From: Novosphingobium cyanobacteriorum
GTDB lineage: Bacteria > Pseudomonadota > Alphaproteobacteria > Sphingomonadales > Sphingomonadaceae
Assembly: GCF_029436685.1 (NCBI RefSeq)
Contig: NZ_JAROCY010000007.1
Location: forward strand, 1 to 64,000
Direction of reading: 5' to 3'
Length of the DNA stretch: 64,000 bases
Positions 26,793-36,454 of this stretch are shown piece after piece. Position 1 is the stretch's first letter; each line of letters starts with the position of its first letter. Under the pieces are notes generated by a model. The model did not search any database, was not told the origin of the DNA, and worked only from the letters and a program-made list of their open reading frames with translations. The translations under genes and the position numbers were made by a program.

Positions 26793-29090
26793 TTACTTGA
26801 GCGCGAGCGTATCCACGACCTGCCCCGCCGGGCTGGTCCACTGGAAGCCGCTGACGCCATCCTTGCGCAGTGTCTTCAGGAAATCCTGCGCGGCCCCTTC
26901 GCTCTCGAACGGGCCGGTCAGCAGGCGGAAGTTGCTGCGCCACGGGGTGATGAACGGCTTCCTGCCCTTCAGCGCCGCCGCCTGCCGCACCAGACTGCGC
27001 CATTCGCCGCCCATGCGATCGCGGTCCGATCCGGTCAGCACCTGCACCCAGATGCGGCTGGGATGGCTGACAGCGGCCTTGGCTTCCCGGGTATCCTTGC
27101 CCTTGGCGCCCTTGACGGTCTTTTCCTCGGTGCGGGAAACCGCGGTCGGGCCATCTGGCCGTTCGCCGCGGGTGCTGGTGACGCAGGTGTCGGCCTGCTT
27201 CGCGCCACGCTTGCCCTTGGCCACAGGGGCGGGCTTGCCCCTGGCGGCCTTTCCCTTGGGCGCGGGTTCGCAATCGGCGATGTCTTCCGCCAGGTCCTTG
27301 CCCTTCTTCGCGGCGACCTTGGCGTCGACTTTGGGTTCTGGCCTGGTTTCCGGCTTGGGCTCAGGCTTCGGCTCGACCTTGGGCTCGGGCTTCTTGCGCA
27401 CGGGCGCGGGAATGCGGGTGATGTCGACCGCGGCAACCTTGCTCGCCTGCTCGTCGGCGGGCGGTTCGAAACCGTTGAACAGGCTGCGGAAATCCTCCGC
27501 CGGCGGGGGCGGCGCTGGCGGCGTGGCGGCAGGCGGCAGGGGCTGGACCACCGGCTGCGAAACGGTGGCGACGGTTGCTGGCTGGGCCTGGGACTGGGAC
27601 TGGGACTGGGACTGGGGTTGCAGCTGAGGTTGTGGCTGGGGCGTGGCCAGCGCGAGCTGCGTGGGTGCCGGCGCCACGGTGGGCGAAGCGGCGGTGGCCG
27701 CAGAGGCAGTCGGCACCGGCTGGGTCGTAGCAGCGGCGACCGGCCCCGGCGTGGGCACCGGCGGGCGGATGGCACCGGGCGGCACGTCCAGCCGCGACAG
27801 CACGGTGGGGCGCGCGGGCAAGGTGGACGCGGCTGTGGTGGAGGGGGGCGTGGTGGGGGCGGGTGTGGTGACGCTGCTGCCACCCGCCTGCGCCAGATCG
27901 AAGCCGGGAGTCGGCGCGGGCCTGGTTGACTGCTGCGTCGGCTGGGGCGTCGGCTGGACCACCGGGCGCGAAACGGACTGGACCGGCGGCGTGGTGGCAG
28001 CGGGGCGCGCCTGCTGCCGGGCCTGCTGCTGCAGCGGCACGCTCCATGGGCTGGCCGCAGCGGACACGCTGGCCTGCCCCGGCGGCGGAGGCGGCGGTGG
28101 CAGCGGAATCGCGCTGGTCTGCACCGGTGTTGCCGCAGCGACCTGCACCGGGCGGTCGTTGCTGCCCGGACGGCGGCGCTTCGACTTGTCGTCACGGCGG
28201 CCGCCCAGCGTCTGGCCCTGCGGCGCGGGGGCCACGGCCACCCGGACCACGGGGCGCGGGTGGAGCGCGGCGTATTGCACCACGCGTGGATCGTCGCGGC
28301 CGATGTCCGCCGCGCGCGGGAAGCGGCCGAGATTCGCCGCGCCCGCCTGCTGCGCCGGGGTGAGCCGGGGCATGTAGCGCAGATAGGGCGTGATCCCGGC
28401 GGAAAGATCCGGCGGCATCGAGGCGCGGGCGATCGAAACCGCCTCGTCCGGATTGCCGGTGATGGCAAGGATGAAGGTCCGGGTGCGCCACGCGGCGCGC
28501 TCTTGCCGCTGCAGCAGCGGCGCGAGCATCAGGTCCGCGCCCTGCCGGTCACCCGCGATGGCGAGGCTCAGCGCATAGCGGCGGCTGGCTTCCTCGTTCG
28601 GCCCGCGTGAAAGGGCGAGGCGATATTGCGCCTGCGCGGCCACGTTGTCACCCACCAGGTCGTAGGCAAGACCGCGATCCAGCGCCATGGCGACGGGGTC
28701 TGCCCCGGCGCGCTCGGCGTCGTCGAACCAGCGCAGCGCAGCCAGCGGGTCTTCCCCACGCAGCATGGCCGAGGCGATCTGCGCCTTGACCGGGCCGTTG
28801 CCGGGCGCGACCTGATCGGCGCGGGTGAAGAAACCGATGGCGGCGTCGTTGTCACCCAGGGCCATCGCGGCGTTGCCGGCATCGACCAGCGCGGTGACAT
28901 TGCGCGGATCGCGGGCCAGGCGGGAGAGCGCCGAGTTGAGCTGCTGCCCGGCGTTCTGGCCGATCGGCTGGACCACCGGGCGCGAGACGGTGGCGGGGCC
29001 CTCGTCGTCATCCGCCTGCTGGGCCAAGGCGGGCTGCGCGGCGGCAAGCGCAAGGGCCAGCGCAGTGAAGGAAGCGAATCGGCGCATCAT
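26793..29090 (-). CDS. TPR and SPOR domain protein, probable septum-associated periplasmic protein
   Basis: A 765-residue exported protein. A signal peptide (MMRRFASFTALALALAAAQPALA) is followed by TPR-like repeats at about residues 45-235. A very long Pro/Gln/Ala-rich, disordered linker spans about 300-680. A C-terminal SPOR domain spans about 680-760 (IWVQVLTGSDRDR, then FRLLTGPFESEGAAQDFL). SPOR domains bind denuded septal glycan. The motif RPVVQP or QPVVQP recurs three times across the protein. A hexanucleotide run near 27583-27615 encodes an (SQ)n tract. It lies 97 bases past ftsZ on the same strand, which supports a role near division. Confidence 0.85.
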   Translation of the reverse strand: MMRRFASFTALALALAAAQPALAQQADDDEGPATVSRPVVQPIGQNAGQQLNSALSRLARDPRNVTALVDAGNAAMALGDNDAAIGFFTRADQVAPGNGPVKAQIASAMLRGEDPLAALRWFDDAERAGADPVAMALDRGLAYDLVGDNVAAQAQYRLALSRGPNEEASRRYALSLAIAGDRQGADLMLAPLLQRQERAAWRTRTFILAITGNPDEAVSIARASMPPDLSAGITPYLRYMPRLTPAQQAGAANLGRFPRAADIGRDDPRVVQYAALHPRPVVRVAVAPAPQGQTLGGRRDDKSKRRRPGSNDRPVQVAAATPVQTSAIPLPPPPPPPGQASVSAAASPWSVPLQQQARQQARPAATTPPVQSVSRPVVQPTPQPTQQSTRPAPTPGFDLAQAGGSSVTTPAPTTPPSTTAASTLPARPTVLSRLDVPPGAIRPPVPTPGPVAAATTQPVPTASAATAASPTVAPAPTQLALATPQPQPQLQPQSQSQSQSQAQPATVATVSQPVVQPLPPAATPPAPPPPAEDFRSLFNGFEPPADEQASKVAAVDITRIPAPVRKKPEPKVEPKPEPKPETRPEPKVDAKVAAKKGKDLAEDIADCEPAPKGKAARGKPAPVAKGKRGAKQADTCVTSTRGERPDGPTAVSRTEEKTVKGAKGKDTREAKAAVSHPSRIWVQVLTGSDRDRMGGEWRSLVRQAAALKGRKPFITPWRSNFRLLTGPFESEGAAQDFLKTLRKDGVSGFQWTSPAGQVVDTLALK
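27583..27615. repeat. Hexanucleotide repeat (GGGACT)n in the SPOR gene
   Basis: Four consecutive GGGACT-type units, with degenerate flanking copies, encode alternating Ser-Gln residues in the linker. Since the unit is six bases, slippage would add or remove Ser-Gln pairs in frame. Confidence 0.8.
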
Positions 29091-29187
29091 GCTGCCCGCT
29101 TAGCGGGGCCTTCCTGAAGCGGCGACAACACGCGTCGCCGATGCGGCGGGCGGCCCATCCAGAGGGACAGGCCGCGCCGCCAATGCA

Positions 29188-30624
29188 TTACTGGTTGTTC
29201 TGGCGGCCGAGGAAGCGCGGGATGTTGAGCGACCCGCCCTCTTCTTCCGCCTCATCCTCGCGACCGGCGCCGCGCGAGAGGTTGGCCATGCGTTCGAACA
29301 GCGTGCTGCCGGCAGCCGGCGCGGCCGGCTTGGGCGCGGCAGCCGCCGGCTGGGCGCGGCCGAAACGCGGCGGCAGCGGCGGCTCTTCCTCGTCCGCCGG
29401 GCCAAGCTGCAGTTCCTCGGGCTCGGCGGCCGGAGCCGGTTCCTCGCTGAGGTCCAGCGTCAGGTCGAGCGCTTCCTCCGGCTCGGGCTCTGCCGCGACG
29501 ACCGGCTCGGGCTCGGCCACAGGGGGCGGCGCGAATGGCGCGGCGGCGGGCGCAGGCGCCGGTTCGGGCGCGCGCACCGGAGCGGCGGAACCGGGGAACG
29601 ACGGCGCACGCGCGCCACCCAGGTTCATCGGGCGCGAGGCGATCTCTGCCTGTTCGGCGCTCTGTTCGATGCCGGTGGCGACCACCGAGACGCGGATCTT
29701 GCCATCAAGGTCTGGGTTGAACGCCGAACCCCAGATGATGTTCGCGTTGGGATCGACCAGTTCGCGGATATGGTTGGCGGCTTCGTCGACTTCGAGCAGC
29801 TTCATGTCGTCGCCGCCGATGATCGAGATGATCACGCCCTTCGCGCCCTGCATCGAAACGCCATCGAGCAGCGGGTTGGCGATGGCGCGTTCGGCCGCTT
29901 CCAGCGCGCGGTTGGGGCCATCGCCCTCACCCGTGCCCATCATCGCCTTGCCCATCTCGCCCATCACCGAACGCACGTCGGCAAAGTCGAGGTTGATCAG
30001 GCCGGGCATCACCATCAGGTCGGTGATCGAACGCACGCCCTGCTGCAGCACTTCGTCGGCCAGCTGGAACGCTTCCTTGAAGGTCGTCTCCGCCTTCGCC
30101 ACCAGGAACAGGTTCTGGTTGGGGATGACGATCAGGGTGTCGACGTGCTTCTGCAGTTCCTCGATGCCCGATTCCGCCGCGCGCATGCGGCGCGTGCCTT
30201 CGAACAGGAACGGCTTGGTCACCACGCCCACGGTGAGCACGCCCTTGCGGCGGGCCACTTCGGCGATGACCGGCGCGGCGCCGGTGCCGGTGCCGCCACC
30301 CATGCCGGCGGCGATGAAGCACATGTGCACGCCATCAAGCGCGCGCTCGATGTCTTCCATCGTCTCTTCGGCGGCGGCGCGGCCCACTTCGGGACGGGCG
30401 CCCGCGCCCAAGCCTTGCGTGATATCAGGGCCGAGCTGGATGCGGTTTTCCGCGATCGAATTGTTCAGCGCCTGCGCGTCGGTGTTGACGACGACGAAAT
30501 CCACGCCTTCGATCTTGGCGTTGATCATGTTGGCGATGGCGTTTCCGCCTGCGCCACCCACCCCGATCACCGTGATGCGGGGCCGAAGCTCGTCGATCGC
30601 CGGCGGTCCGATGTTGATGCTCAT
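29188..30624 (-). CDS. ftsZ: Cell division GTPase FtsZ
   Basis: A 478-residue tubulin homologue forming the Z-ring. The nucleotide motif GGGTGTG is at residues 109-115, after [12 protein letters not shown] at 19-30. A long acidic/Ala-Pro-rich linker of about 150 residues leads to the conserved C-terminal peptide IPRFLGRQ, where FtsA and other partners dock. GGGAG lies seven bases before the ATG at 30624. It is the last gene of the dcw cluster, and a 160-bp spacer before it allows a separate promoter. A longer frame to 30681 has no ribosome site. Confidence 0.98.
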   Translation of the reverse strand: MSINIGPPAIDELRPRITVIGVGGAGGNAIANMINAKIEGVDFVVVNTDAQALNNSIAENRIQLGPDITQGLGAGARPEVGRAAAEETMEDIERALDGVHMCFIAAGMGGGTGTGAAPVIAEVARRKGVLTVGVVTKPFLFEGTRRMRAAESGIEELQKHVDTLIVIPNQNLFLVAKAETTFKEAFQLADEVLQQGVRSITDLMVMPGLINLDFADVRSVMGEMGKAMMGTGEGDGPNRALEAAERAIANPLLDGVSMQGAKGVIISIIGGDDMKLLEVDEAANHIRELVDPNANIIWGSAFNPDLDGKIRVSVVATGIEQSAEQAEIASRPMNLGGARAPSFPGSAAPVRAPEPAPAPAAAPFAPPPVAEPEPVVAAEPEPEEALDLTLDLSEEPAPAAEPEELQLGPADEEEPPLPPRFGRAQPAAAAPKPAAPAAGSTLFERMANLSRGAGREDEAEEEGGSLNIPRFLGRQNNQ

Positions 30625-30784
30625 GTCGGTCTCCCGGATGGGGTTACGTTTGTGCCAATGTTTCAACTGCTGCTTTGGCACGAATGGATTTGACTAATCA
30701 AAGCCAAACCCGGCTTTTCCACAGTTCGCATCGCCAATATGCGTCGGTTTTGCGACGGCGCATACGGCAAGGCCCCTATCCACG

Positions 30785-32068
30785 TCAGAAGTATTCCCGA
30801 ATGGCGCGCCAGATCCGGCGAAACAGGCCGAATCCGCTATATCCCTCGTCAGGGCGAAAGCTGGGGCCGATGGCGCGAATGTCCACCGGATCGGCCGCAG
30901 CATAGAGCACCAGGCCGACAAGCGTGGACGAGCTTGGAGTCGCATGGCCCGGCGGCAGGCCAAGCATGGTGGGTGGAGAGCCGATGCGCACCGGCCGGCC
31001 CAGCGCCCCTTGCGCAAAATCGGCAAGGCCCGGCAACTGCGCGCCGCCTCCGGTCAACACCACCTGCTGCCCGCGCTGCCCGGTAAAGCCCATGGCTTTC
31101 AACGCGCGCGAGACTTCCTCGGTAAAGTGGCCCAGCTGCTGCGTGATCACCGAGATCAGCTCGGCGCGGGGAATGCGGTTCTTGTCATCGGCATGGCGCG
31201 CCAGCGGCCCTGCCCCTTCGGGATCGCCCGGCGCGTTGACCGGGATCATCTCGCGGTGGTCAGCCGGGCTGGCGATGGCCGAGCCCGACATGCACTTGAG
31301 CCGTTCGGCCTGATAGCGGCGGATGCCGAAGGCGCTGGCGATGGCGTCGGTGATGTCACCCGATCCGAAGGGGATCACCTGCATCCCCAGCAACATGCCC
31401 GAGGCATAGACCGAAACCGTGGTCACCTCCGCGCCGAATTCCACCAGCGCCACGCCGATCTCGCGCTCTTCCGGGGTGAGGCAGGCATGGCCCGCCGCCA
31501 CCGGCGCGCCGACCACGGCCTCTACCTTCAGGTGCGCGTTCTCGACCGTTTCCTTGATGTTGCGCACCGGCGCGCCATCGGCCAGCATCACGTGGATATC
31601 CACGGCCAGCCGCTCGGCATGAAGGCCCTTGGGATTGGGCACGCCGTGCGCGCCATCGAGCGTATAGTGCGCAGGCTGGGCATGCAGCACGCTGCGCCCG
31701 TCGGGCTGGATCACCTCGCGCCCCGCCACCAGCAGGTGTTCGATATCGTCCTGCTCGATGCGGCGGCCACCGATTTCCACCTCGACCCGCGCGGTGGTGC
31801 TGGCAAGGCCGGCGCCGGAACAGCCGATCCACACGCTCTGCACGCTGGCGTTGGCCATCTTTTCAGCACGTTCGATCGCGTCGCGCACCGAATGCGTCGC
31901 CGCCTGCATGTCGGTCACATAACCGCGCTTGATCCCCTGGCTGGCGCGGTGGCCGGACCCAAGCACGACCATCTCGCCGTTCTCTGACAGCCCCGCGATC
32001 ATCGCGGAGGTGCGGAACGAACCGATGTTGACGGCCGCAAAGACCTTGGTGATCCGGGGAATGGCCAT
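30785..32068 (-). CDS. ftsA: Cell division protein FtsA
   Basis: A 427-residue actin-like ATPase that anchors FtsZ to the membrane. The actin-fold strands include VFAAVNIGSFRTSAMIAG and the phosphate-2 region VEFGAEVTTVSVY; the adenosine motif is VVLTGGGAQLPGL. The C-terminal amphipathic helix GLFRRIWRAIREYF is the membrane-targeting sequence. It starts seven bases after ftsQ ends. The frame is open to 32212 but that part is antisense-like, Pro/Arg-rich and overlaps ftsQ. Confidence 0.96.
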   Translation of the reverse strand: MAIPRITKVFAAVNIGSFRTSAMIAGLSENGEMVVLGSGHRASQGIKRGYVTDMQAATHSVRDAIERAEKMANASVQSVWIGCSGAGLASTTARVEVEIGGRRIEQDDIEHLLVAGREVIQPDGRSVLHAQPAHYTLDGAHGVPNPKGLHAERLAVDIHVMLADGAPVRNIKETVENAHLKVEAVVGAPVAAGHACLTPEEREIGVALVEFGAEVTTVSVYASGMLLGMQVIPFGSGDITDAIASAFGIRRYQAERLKCMSGSAIASPADHREMIPVNAPGDPEGAGPLARHADDKNRIPRAELISVITQQLGHFTEEVSRALKAMGFTGQRGQQVVLTGGGAQLPGLADFAQGALGRPVRIGSPPTMLGLPPGHATPSSSTLVGLVLYAAADPVDIRAIGPSFRPDEGYSGFGLFRRIWRAIREYF

Positions 32069-32075
32069 CCTGGCG

Positions 32076-33086
32076 TCAATCCCGCGCCGTCTTGGGCGCC
32101 TTGGCGGCGGCAAGGCTGGCATCGGCGGTGGCGGTGGCGGTCGGTGCGGCCTTCTTCGCCGCAGCCTTTGCGGCAGCGGCGGCCTTGGCATCGGCGGCCA
32201 TCTGGTCGGCATGGCCGGGAACGCGCAGATAGATGCGATCGGGCGCGCGCATGTCGAACGCCGCCACCTTGCCGCCCAGCAGGCGGTCCACGCCGTCCAT
32301 GCGGGCGAAGGTCAGCAGCGCGCCGGCCGATTCCCGGTCACCTTCGGGCAGCGCCAGCACCTGGCCGGTCTTGAAGGTTAGGTTCCAGCGGCGGTTGCCG
32401 ATCCATTCGGCCTCGGCCACCTGCGGCTTCAGCGCGGGCGCGGCTTCCAGCAGCTTGCCCAGGTCAACCACGTGCTGTTCCGCGCCTTCTCCCGAAAGCA
32501 CCAGCAGGCCGCGCGCGCGGGCTTTGGACACGGCTTCCAGTTCATGGCCGGTCTCGTCGATCAGCGTCAGCTTGCCATCGTCACCGCGCATCACCGCGTG
32601 CGGGCTGCGCTCCACGATATCGACCACCAGCGTTTCGGGCAGCTGGCGCGATACGCGCGCGTCCTTCACCCACGAAAGCTGCAGCACCTGTTCACGCACG
32701 CCTTCCAGATCGAGCCGGGTCATCGCCTGATCGCTCTGGCCCAGGATCTTGTCATAGATCTTCAGCTCGTTCATGCGGTTGACGCCGCGCACCTGCAGGT
32801 GGACGACCTTGAAACCCGCCTTGGACGAAAGCGTGGCCGCCTGCTCTTCCACCAGCAGCGGGATGCCAGCCATCTGGATGATCACCCACAGCAGGATCGC
32901 CGCGATGCCGAAGATCACCGTCATCACGATGCGGTGGAGTGTCTCGTCGCTGAACGGCAGCGCGCGCACCGCCTGATCGACGATGGTGCCGGTCTGCTTG
33001 CGCGCGGTGGCGACCTTGGCGCGCGTGTTGCGCGTGGCGGCGGCCCGCCGCACGCCCTTGCCGCCACGCCGGATCGTCTGCGCCAT
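32076..33086 (-). CDS. ftsQ: Cell division protein FtsQ
   Basis: A 336-residue bitopic divisome protein linking FtsK with FtsB/FtsL. It has a basic cytosolic N-terminus, a membrane helix at about residues 52-75, and the periplasmic POTRA domain (HLQVRGVNRMNELKIYDKI), then the FtsQ beta domain (LPETLVVDIVERSPHAVM). It ends with a Lys/Ala-rich tail of about 50 residues. Its ATG shares one base with the ddl stop (TGATG). Confidence 0.95.
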   Translation of the reverse strand: MAQTIRRGGKGVRRAAATRNTRAKVATARKQTGTIVDQAVRALPFSDETLHRIVMTVIFGIAAILLWVIIQMAGIPLLVEEQAATLSSKAGFKVVHLQVRGVNRMNELKIYDKILGQSDQAMTRLDLEGVREQVLQLSWVKDARVSRQLPETLVVDIVERSPHAVMRGDDGKLTLIDETGHELEAVSKARARGLLVLSGEGAEQHVVDLGKLLEAAPALKPQVAEAEWIGNRRWNLTFKTGQVLALPEGDRESAGALLTFARMDGVDRLLGGKVAAFDMRAPDRIYLRVPGHADQMAADAKAAAAAKAAAKKAAPTATATADASLAAAKAPKTARD

Positions 33087-34042
33087 CAGCCGCCCTTTCC
33101 TTGCCGCGCGTCAGCCCCTTGCAACGCTTCGGCAATGATCGCTTCTACCAGCGTGGGGTAGTCCATGCCCAGCGCCTTCGCCTGTTCGGGCACGAGGCTG
33201 AGCGGGGTCATGCCCGGCTGGGTGTTCACTTCCAGCAGGAACAGGCCTTCCACGCCCTGTTCGTCATCCCAGCGGAAATCGCTGCGGCTGGTGCCCTTGC
33301 AGCCCAGCAGCTGGTGCGCACGCAGGGCAATGTCCTTGCAGGCCTGCGTGATCTCGTCAGGAATCTCCGCCGGGCAGACATGCTCGGTCATGCCGTCGGT
33401 GTACTTGGCGTCGAAATCATAGAAGCCGGACTTGGGACGCAGTTCGGTGACCATCAGCGCCTTGTCACCAAGGACAGCGGTGGTCAGCTCGCGCCCGCGG
33501 ATGAAGGGTTCGGCCAGCAGTTCGTCGAATTCCTGCCACGGGCCCACGCTGTCACGGCTGATCGGATCGCCATAGTTGCCGTCTGCGGTGACGATGGCGA
33601 CGCCGACCGAGGAACCTTCGTTCACCGGCTTGAGCACATAGGGGCGCGGCAGCGGATCGCGGGCGTAAAGCTCCTCGGTCTTCACCACGCGGCCGCCGGG
33701 CATGGGCACGCCATGCGGCACCAGCGCCTGCTTGGTCAGCTCCTTGTCGATGGCGATGACCGAAGTGGTGAGGCCCGAGTGCGTGTAGGTGAGGCCCATC
33801 AGGTCCATCATCCCCTGCACCGTGCCATCCTCGCCCGGCGAGCCGTGCAGCGCGTTGAACACCACATCAGGCTTCGCTTCGGCGAGGCGCAGTGCGACGT
33901 CGCGGTCCATGTCGATCCGCGTCACGGTGTGGCCCTTGGACTCGAGCGCCTTGGCCACGCCCTCGCCCGACATGAGCGAAACGGGCCGTTCCGACGACCA
34001 GCCCCCCATCAGAACCGCGACATGAAGTTTCGGAAGTGTCAC
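33086..34042 (-). CDS. ddl: D-alanine--D-alanine ligase
   Basis: A 318-residue ATP-grasp enzyme making D-Ala-D-Ala. It begins [20 protein letters not shown] when read from a GTG at 34042. This GTG overlaps the murB stop as GTGA, which is the reason for choosing it over the long frame to 34243. ALHGSPGEDG binds D-Ala1, and NEGSSVGV plus LLEVNTQPGMTPLSL are the ATP-grasp and magnesium motifs. Length fits DdlB (306). Confidence 0.95.
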   Translation of the reverse strand: MTLPKLHVAVLMGGWSSERPVSLMSGEGVAKALESKGHTVTRIDMDRDVALRLAEAKPDVVFNALHGSPGEDGTVQGMMDLMGLTYTHSGLTTSVIAIDKELTKQALVPHGVPMPGGRVVKTEELYARDPLPRPYVLKPVNEGSSVGVAIVTADGNYGDPISRDSVGPWQEFDELLAEPFIRGRELTTAVLGDKALMVTELRPKSGFYDFDAKYTDGMTEHVCPAEIPDEITQACKDIALRAHQLLGCKGTSRSDFRWDDEQGVEGLFLLEVNTQPGMTPLSLVPEQAKALGMDYPTLVEAIIAEALQGADARQGKGG

Positions 34043-34935
34043 GGACGCCCTACCCTTTGAATTTCCCACTGCAGTTCCACGCCGGATTGATCCTTCACCC
34101 GGCGCCGCACTTCCTCGCCCAGCGCCTCGATCTCGGTGCTGGTGGCGGTGCCGGTGTTGATCAGGAAGTTGGTGTGCTTCTCGCTCACCTGCGCCCCGCC
34201 CATGGTCAGGCCACGACAGCCGGCCTTGTCGACCAGTTCCCACGCCTTGCCGCCATCCGGGTTCTTGAAGGTGGAGCCACCGGTCTTGCTGCGCAGCGGC
34301 TGGCTGGCTTCGCGCGCGGCGCTGATGCGGTCCATTTCGGCCTGGATGGCGGCGGGTTCGCCGGGATGGCCCCGGAAGCGCGCGGCGACGACGATGGAGC
34401 CGTCGGTCAGATCGGAATGGCGGTAGGTGTAGCCGAGTTCGGACAGCGGCAGCGTGGCGATCTCGCCGCTGCGGATCACCACGTCACAATCGACGAGGAT
34501 GTCCTTCACCTCGCGGCCATAGGCACCGCCGTTCATCCGCACGAAGCCGCCGACTGTGCCGGGGATCGAGCGCAGGAATTCGAGGCCGGCGATGCCATGG
34601 TCGCGCGCGGTGCTGGACACGAGGATACCGCTGGCCCCGCCGCCGCAGTTGAGCGTGAGTTCGTCAACGGCTTCGACCTTGGCAAAGGCCTTGCCCAGCC
34701 GCACCACCACGCCGGGCACCCCGCCATCGCGCACGATCAGGTTGGACCCCAGCCCCAGCGCCATCACCGGCACCTGCGGCGGCAGCGCGGCGAGGAAGTC
34801 CTGCAGGTCGGCCACGTCCTTCGGCTCGAACAGCCATTCCGCCATGCCGCCGGACTTGAACCAGACCAGCGGCGCGAGCGGCGCATTGGGCGTCAGCTTG
34901 CCGCGCACGGGAGGGATGGCGGTGAGCGTGGTCAC
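34039..34935 (-). CDS. murB: UDP-N-acetylenolpyruvoylglucosamine reductase
   Basis: A 298-residue FAD enzyme forming UDP-MurNAc with NADPH. The GTG at 34935 overlaps the murC stop as GTGA. The motifs [14 protein letters not shown] and [21 protein letters not shown] bind [11 protein letters not shown] holds the catalytic Ser, and the C-terminal Glu-bearing [11 protein letters not shown] matches type II MurB proteins. A longer frame reaches 35010 into murC and is not preferred. Confidence 0.96.
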   Translation of the reverse strand: MTTLTAIPPVRGKLTPNAPLAPLVWFKSGGMAEWLFEPKDVADLQDFLAALPPQVPVMALGLGSNLIVRDGGVPGVVVRLGKAFAKVEAVDELTLNCGGGASGILVSSTARDHGIAGLEFLRSIPGTVGGFVRMNGGAYGREVKDILVDCDVVIRSGEIATLPLSELGYTYRHSDLTDGSIVVAARFRGHPGEPAAIQAEMDRISAAREASQPLRSKTGGSTFKNPDGGKAWELVDKAGCRGLTMGGAQVSEKHTNFLINTGTATSTEIEALGEEVRRRVKDQSGVELQWEIQRVGRP

Positions 34936-36356
34936 GCCGGTGCCTTCTCGCGCTCGATCGCGGCGGCAAGGCCTGCGGCCCATTTGGTGATGTCGCCCGC
35001 GCCCAGGCACACGACCATGTCGCCCGGCTGGATCGTGCCGGCCAGTTCCACCGCCAGCGTCTCCGGCCCGGCGATCAGGTGCGCGCTGCGGTGGCCGCGG
35101 GCCTTGATCCCTTCAACCATCGCGGCGCTGTCAACGCCCTCGATCGGCTGTTCGCCCGCGGGATAGACCGGCGCGGCATAGACCACGTCGGCATCGTTGA
35201 ACGCGCCCTGGAAGTCTTCCATGTGATCGCGCAGGCGGGTGAAGCGGTGCGGCTGGACCACGGCGATCACCCGGCCCTTCACCCCTTCGCGCGCGGCGGC
35301 GAGCACGGCGCGGATTTCCACCGGGTGGTGGCCGTAATCGTCGATGATGGTGACGCCCCCACCATCAAGGGCAACCTCGCCCACCTTGGTGAAGCGGCGC
35401 TTCACCCCGCCGAACTTGGCAAAGCCGGTGCGGATGCATTCGTGCGAGCAGCCCATCTCGCGCGCCACGGCCACGGCGGCCAGCGCATTCTGCACATTGT
35501 GGCGACCGGGCATCGGCAGCTCGATATCCTCGATCCGCTGGAACGACCCATCGCGCTGGCGCAGCACCGCGGTGAAGCGGTTGCCGCCGGGGATCGGAGT
35601 CACGCCCTCGCCGCGCACGTCGGCCTGCGCGGAAAAGCCATAGGTCACCACGCGGCGATCGCGCACCTTGGGGATGATGGCCTGCACTTCGGGATGATCG
35701 ATGCACAGCATCGCCGCACCATAGAACGGCACGTTCTCGATGAATTCGACGAAGGCGTCCTTCACCTTGTCGAAGCTGCCATAGTGATCGAGGTGTTCGG
35801 GATCGATGTTGGTGACGACCGCGATCGTGCCATCGAGCCGCAGGAAGGAGCCGTCGCTCTCGTCGGCTTCCACCACCATCCAGTCGCTGTCACCCAGCCG
35901 CGCGTTGGAGCCATAGGAGTTGATGATGCCGCCGTTGATCACCGTGGGATCGACCCCGCCGGCATCGAGCAGACAGGCGACCATCGAGGTGGTGGTGGTC
36001 TTGCCGTGGGTGCCGGCCACCGCCACGGTGTTCTTCAGCCGCATCAGCTCGGCCAGCATTTCCGCGCGGCGCACCACCGGCACGCGCGCTTCGAGCGCGG
36101 CGACGACCTCGGGATTGTCACGCTTCACCGCGGTGGAGGTGACCACCACCGATGCGCCGTCAACGTTTTCCGCGCGGTGCCCGATCATCACCGCGATGCC
36201 GCGCTGGCGCAGGCCTTCGACGACATAGCTTTCCGCGATGTCGGACCCCTGCACCGAATAGCCCATGTTGTGCATCACCTCGGCAATGCCGGACATGCCG
36301 ATGCCGCCGATGCCGACGAAGTGGATCGTCCCGATCTCGGTCCCGACGCCCTTCAC
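34932..36356 (-). CDS. murC: UDP-N-acetylmuramate--L-alanine ligase
   Basis: A 474-residue Mur ligase adding L-Ala to UDP-MurNAc. The N-terminal nucleotide fold is [18 protein letters not shown]. The P-loop is GTHGKTTTT (115-123), and the central strand has [12 protein letters not shown]. The murC-typical EADESDGSF is present. The gene follows murG after a 97-base gap that contains a REP pair, the only repeat in the otherwise packed dcw cluster. Confidence 0.97.
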   Translation of the reverse strand: MKGVGTEIGTIHFVGIGGIGMSGIAEVMHNMGYSVQGSDIAESYVVEGLRQRGIAVMIGHRAENVDGASVVVTSTAVKRDNPEVVAALEARVPVVRRAEMLAELMRLKNTVAVAGTHGKTTTTSMVACLLDAGGVDPTVINGGIINSYGSNARLGDSDWMVVEADESDGSFLRLDGTIAVVTNIDPEHLDHYGSFDKVKDAFVEFIENVPFYGAAMLCIDHPEVQAIIPKVRDRRVVTYGFSAQADVRGEGVTPIPGGNRFTAVLRQRDGSFQRIEDIELPMPGRHNVQNALAAVAVAREMGCSHECIRTGFAKFGGVKRRFTKVGEVALDGGGVTIIDDYGHHPVEIRAVLAAAREGVKGRVIAVVQPHRFTRLRDHMEDFQGAFNDADVVYAAPVYPAGEQPIEGVDSAAMVEGIKARGHRSAHLIAGPETLAVELAGTIQPGDMVVCLGAGDITKWAAGLAAAIEREKAPA

Positions 36357-36379
36357 TCTGCGGCTCCGGTTGCGCCAGC

Positions 36380-36454
36380 GTGCTTCGACAGGCTCAGCAC
36401 GAGCGGGGTAAGGATAAAGATCTGAATCCGCTCATCCTGAGCGTGTCGAAGGAT
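36380..36454. repeat. Paired REP (BIME-like) between murG and murC
   Basis: Two hairpins face each other: GTGCT/AGCAC (36380-36400) and ATCCT/AGGAT (36434-36454). The flanks GAGCGG (36401-36406) and CCGCTC (36428-36433) can also pair. The core texts CTTCGACAGGCTCAGCACGA and CATCCTGAGCGTGTCGAAGG match the REP units at 11391 and 12671. The right hairpin ends exactly at the first base of the murG stop codon. Confidence 0.85.

Noticed and set aside
29141..30697. A 518-codon plus-strand frame opposite ftsZ
   Set aside because: It is Ser/Arg/Ala-rich antisense of a highly conserved gene with no ribosome site.
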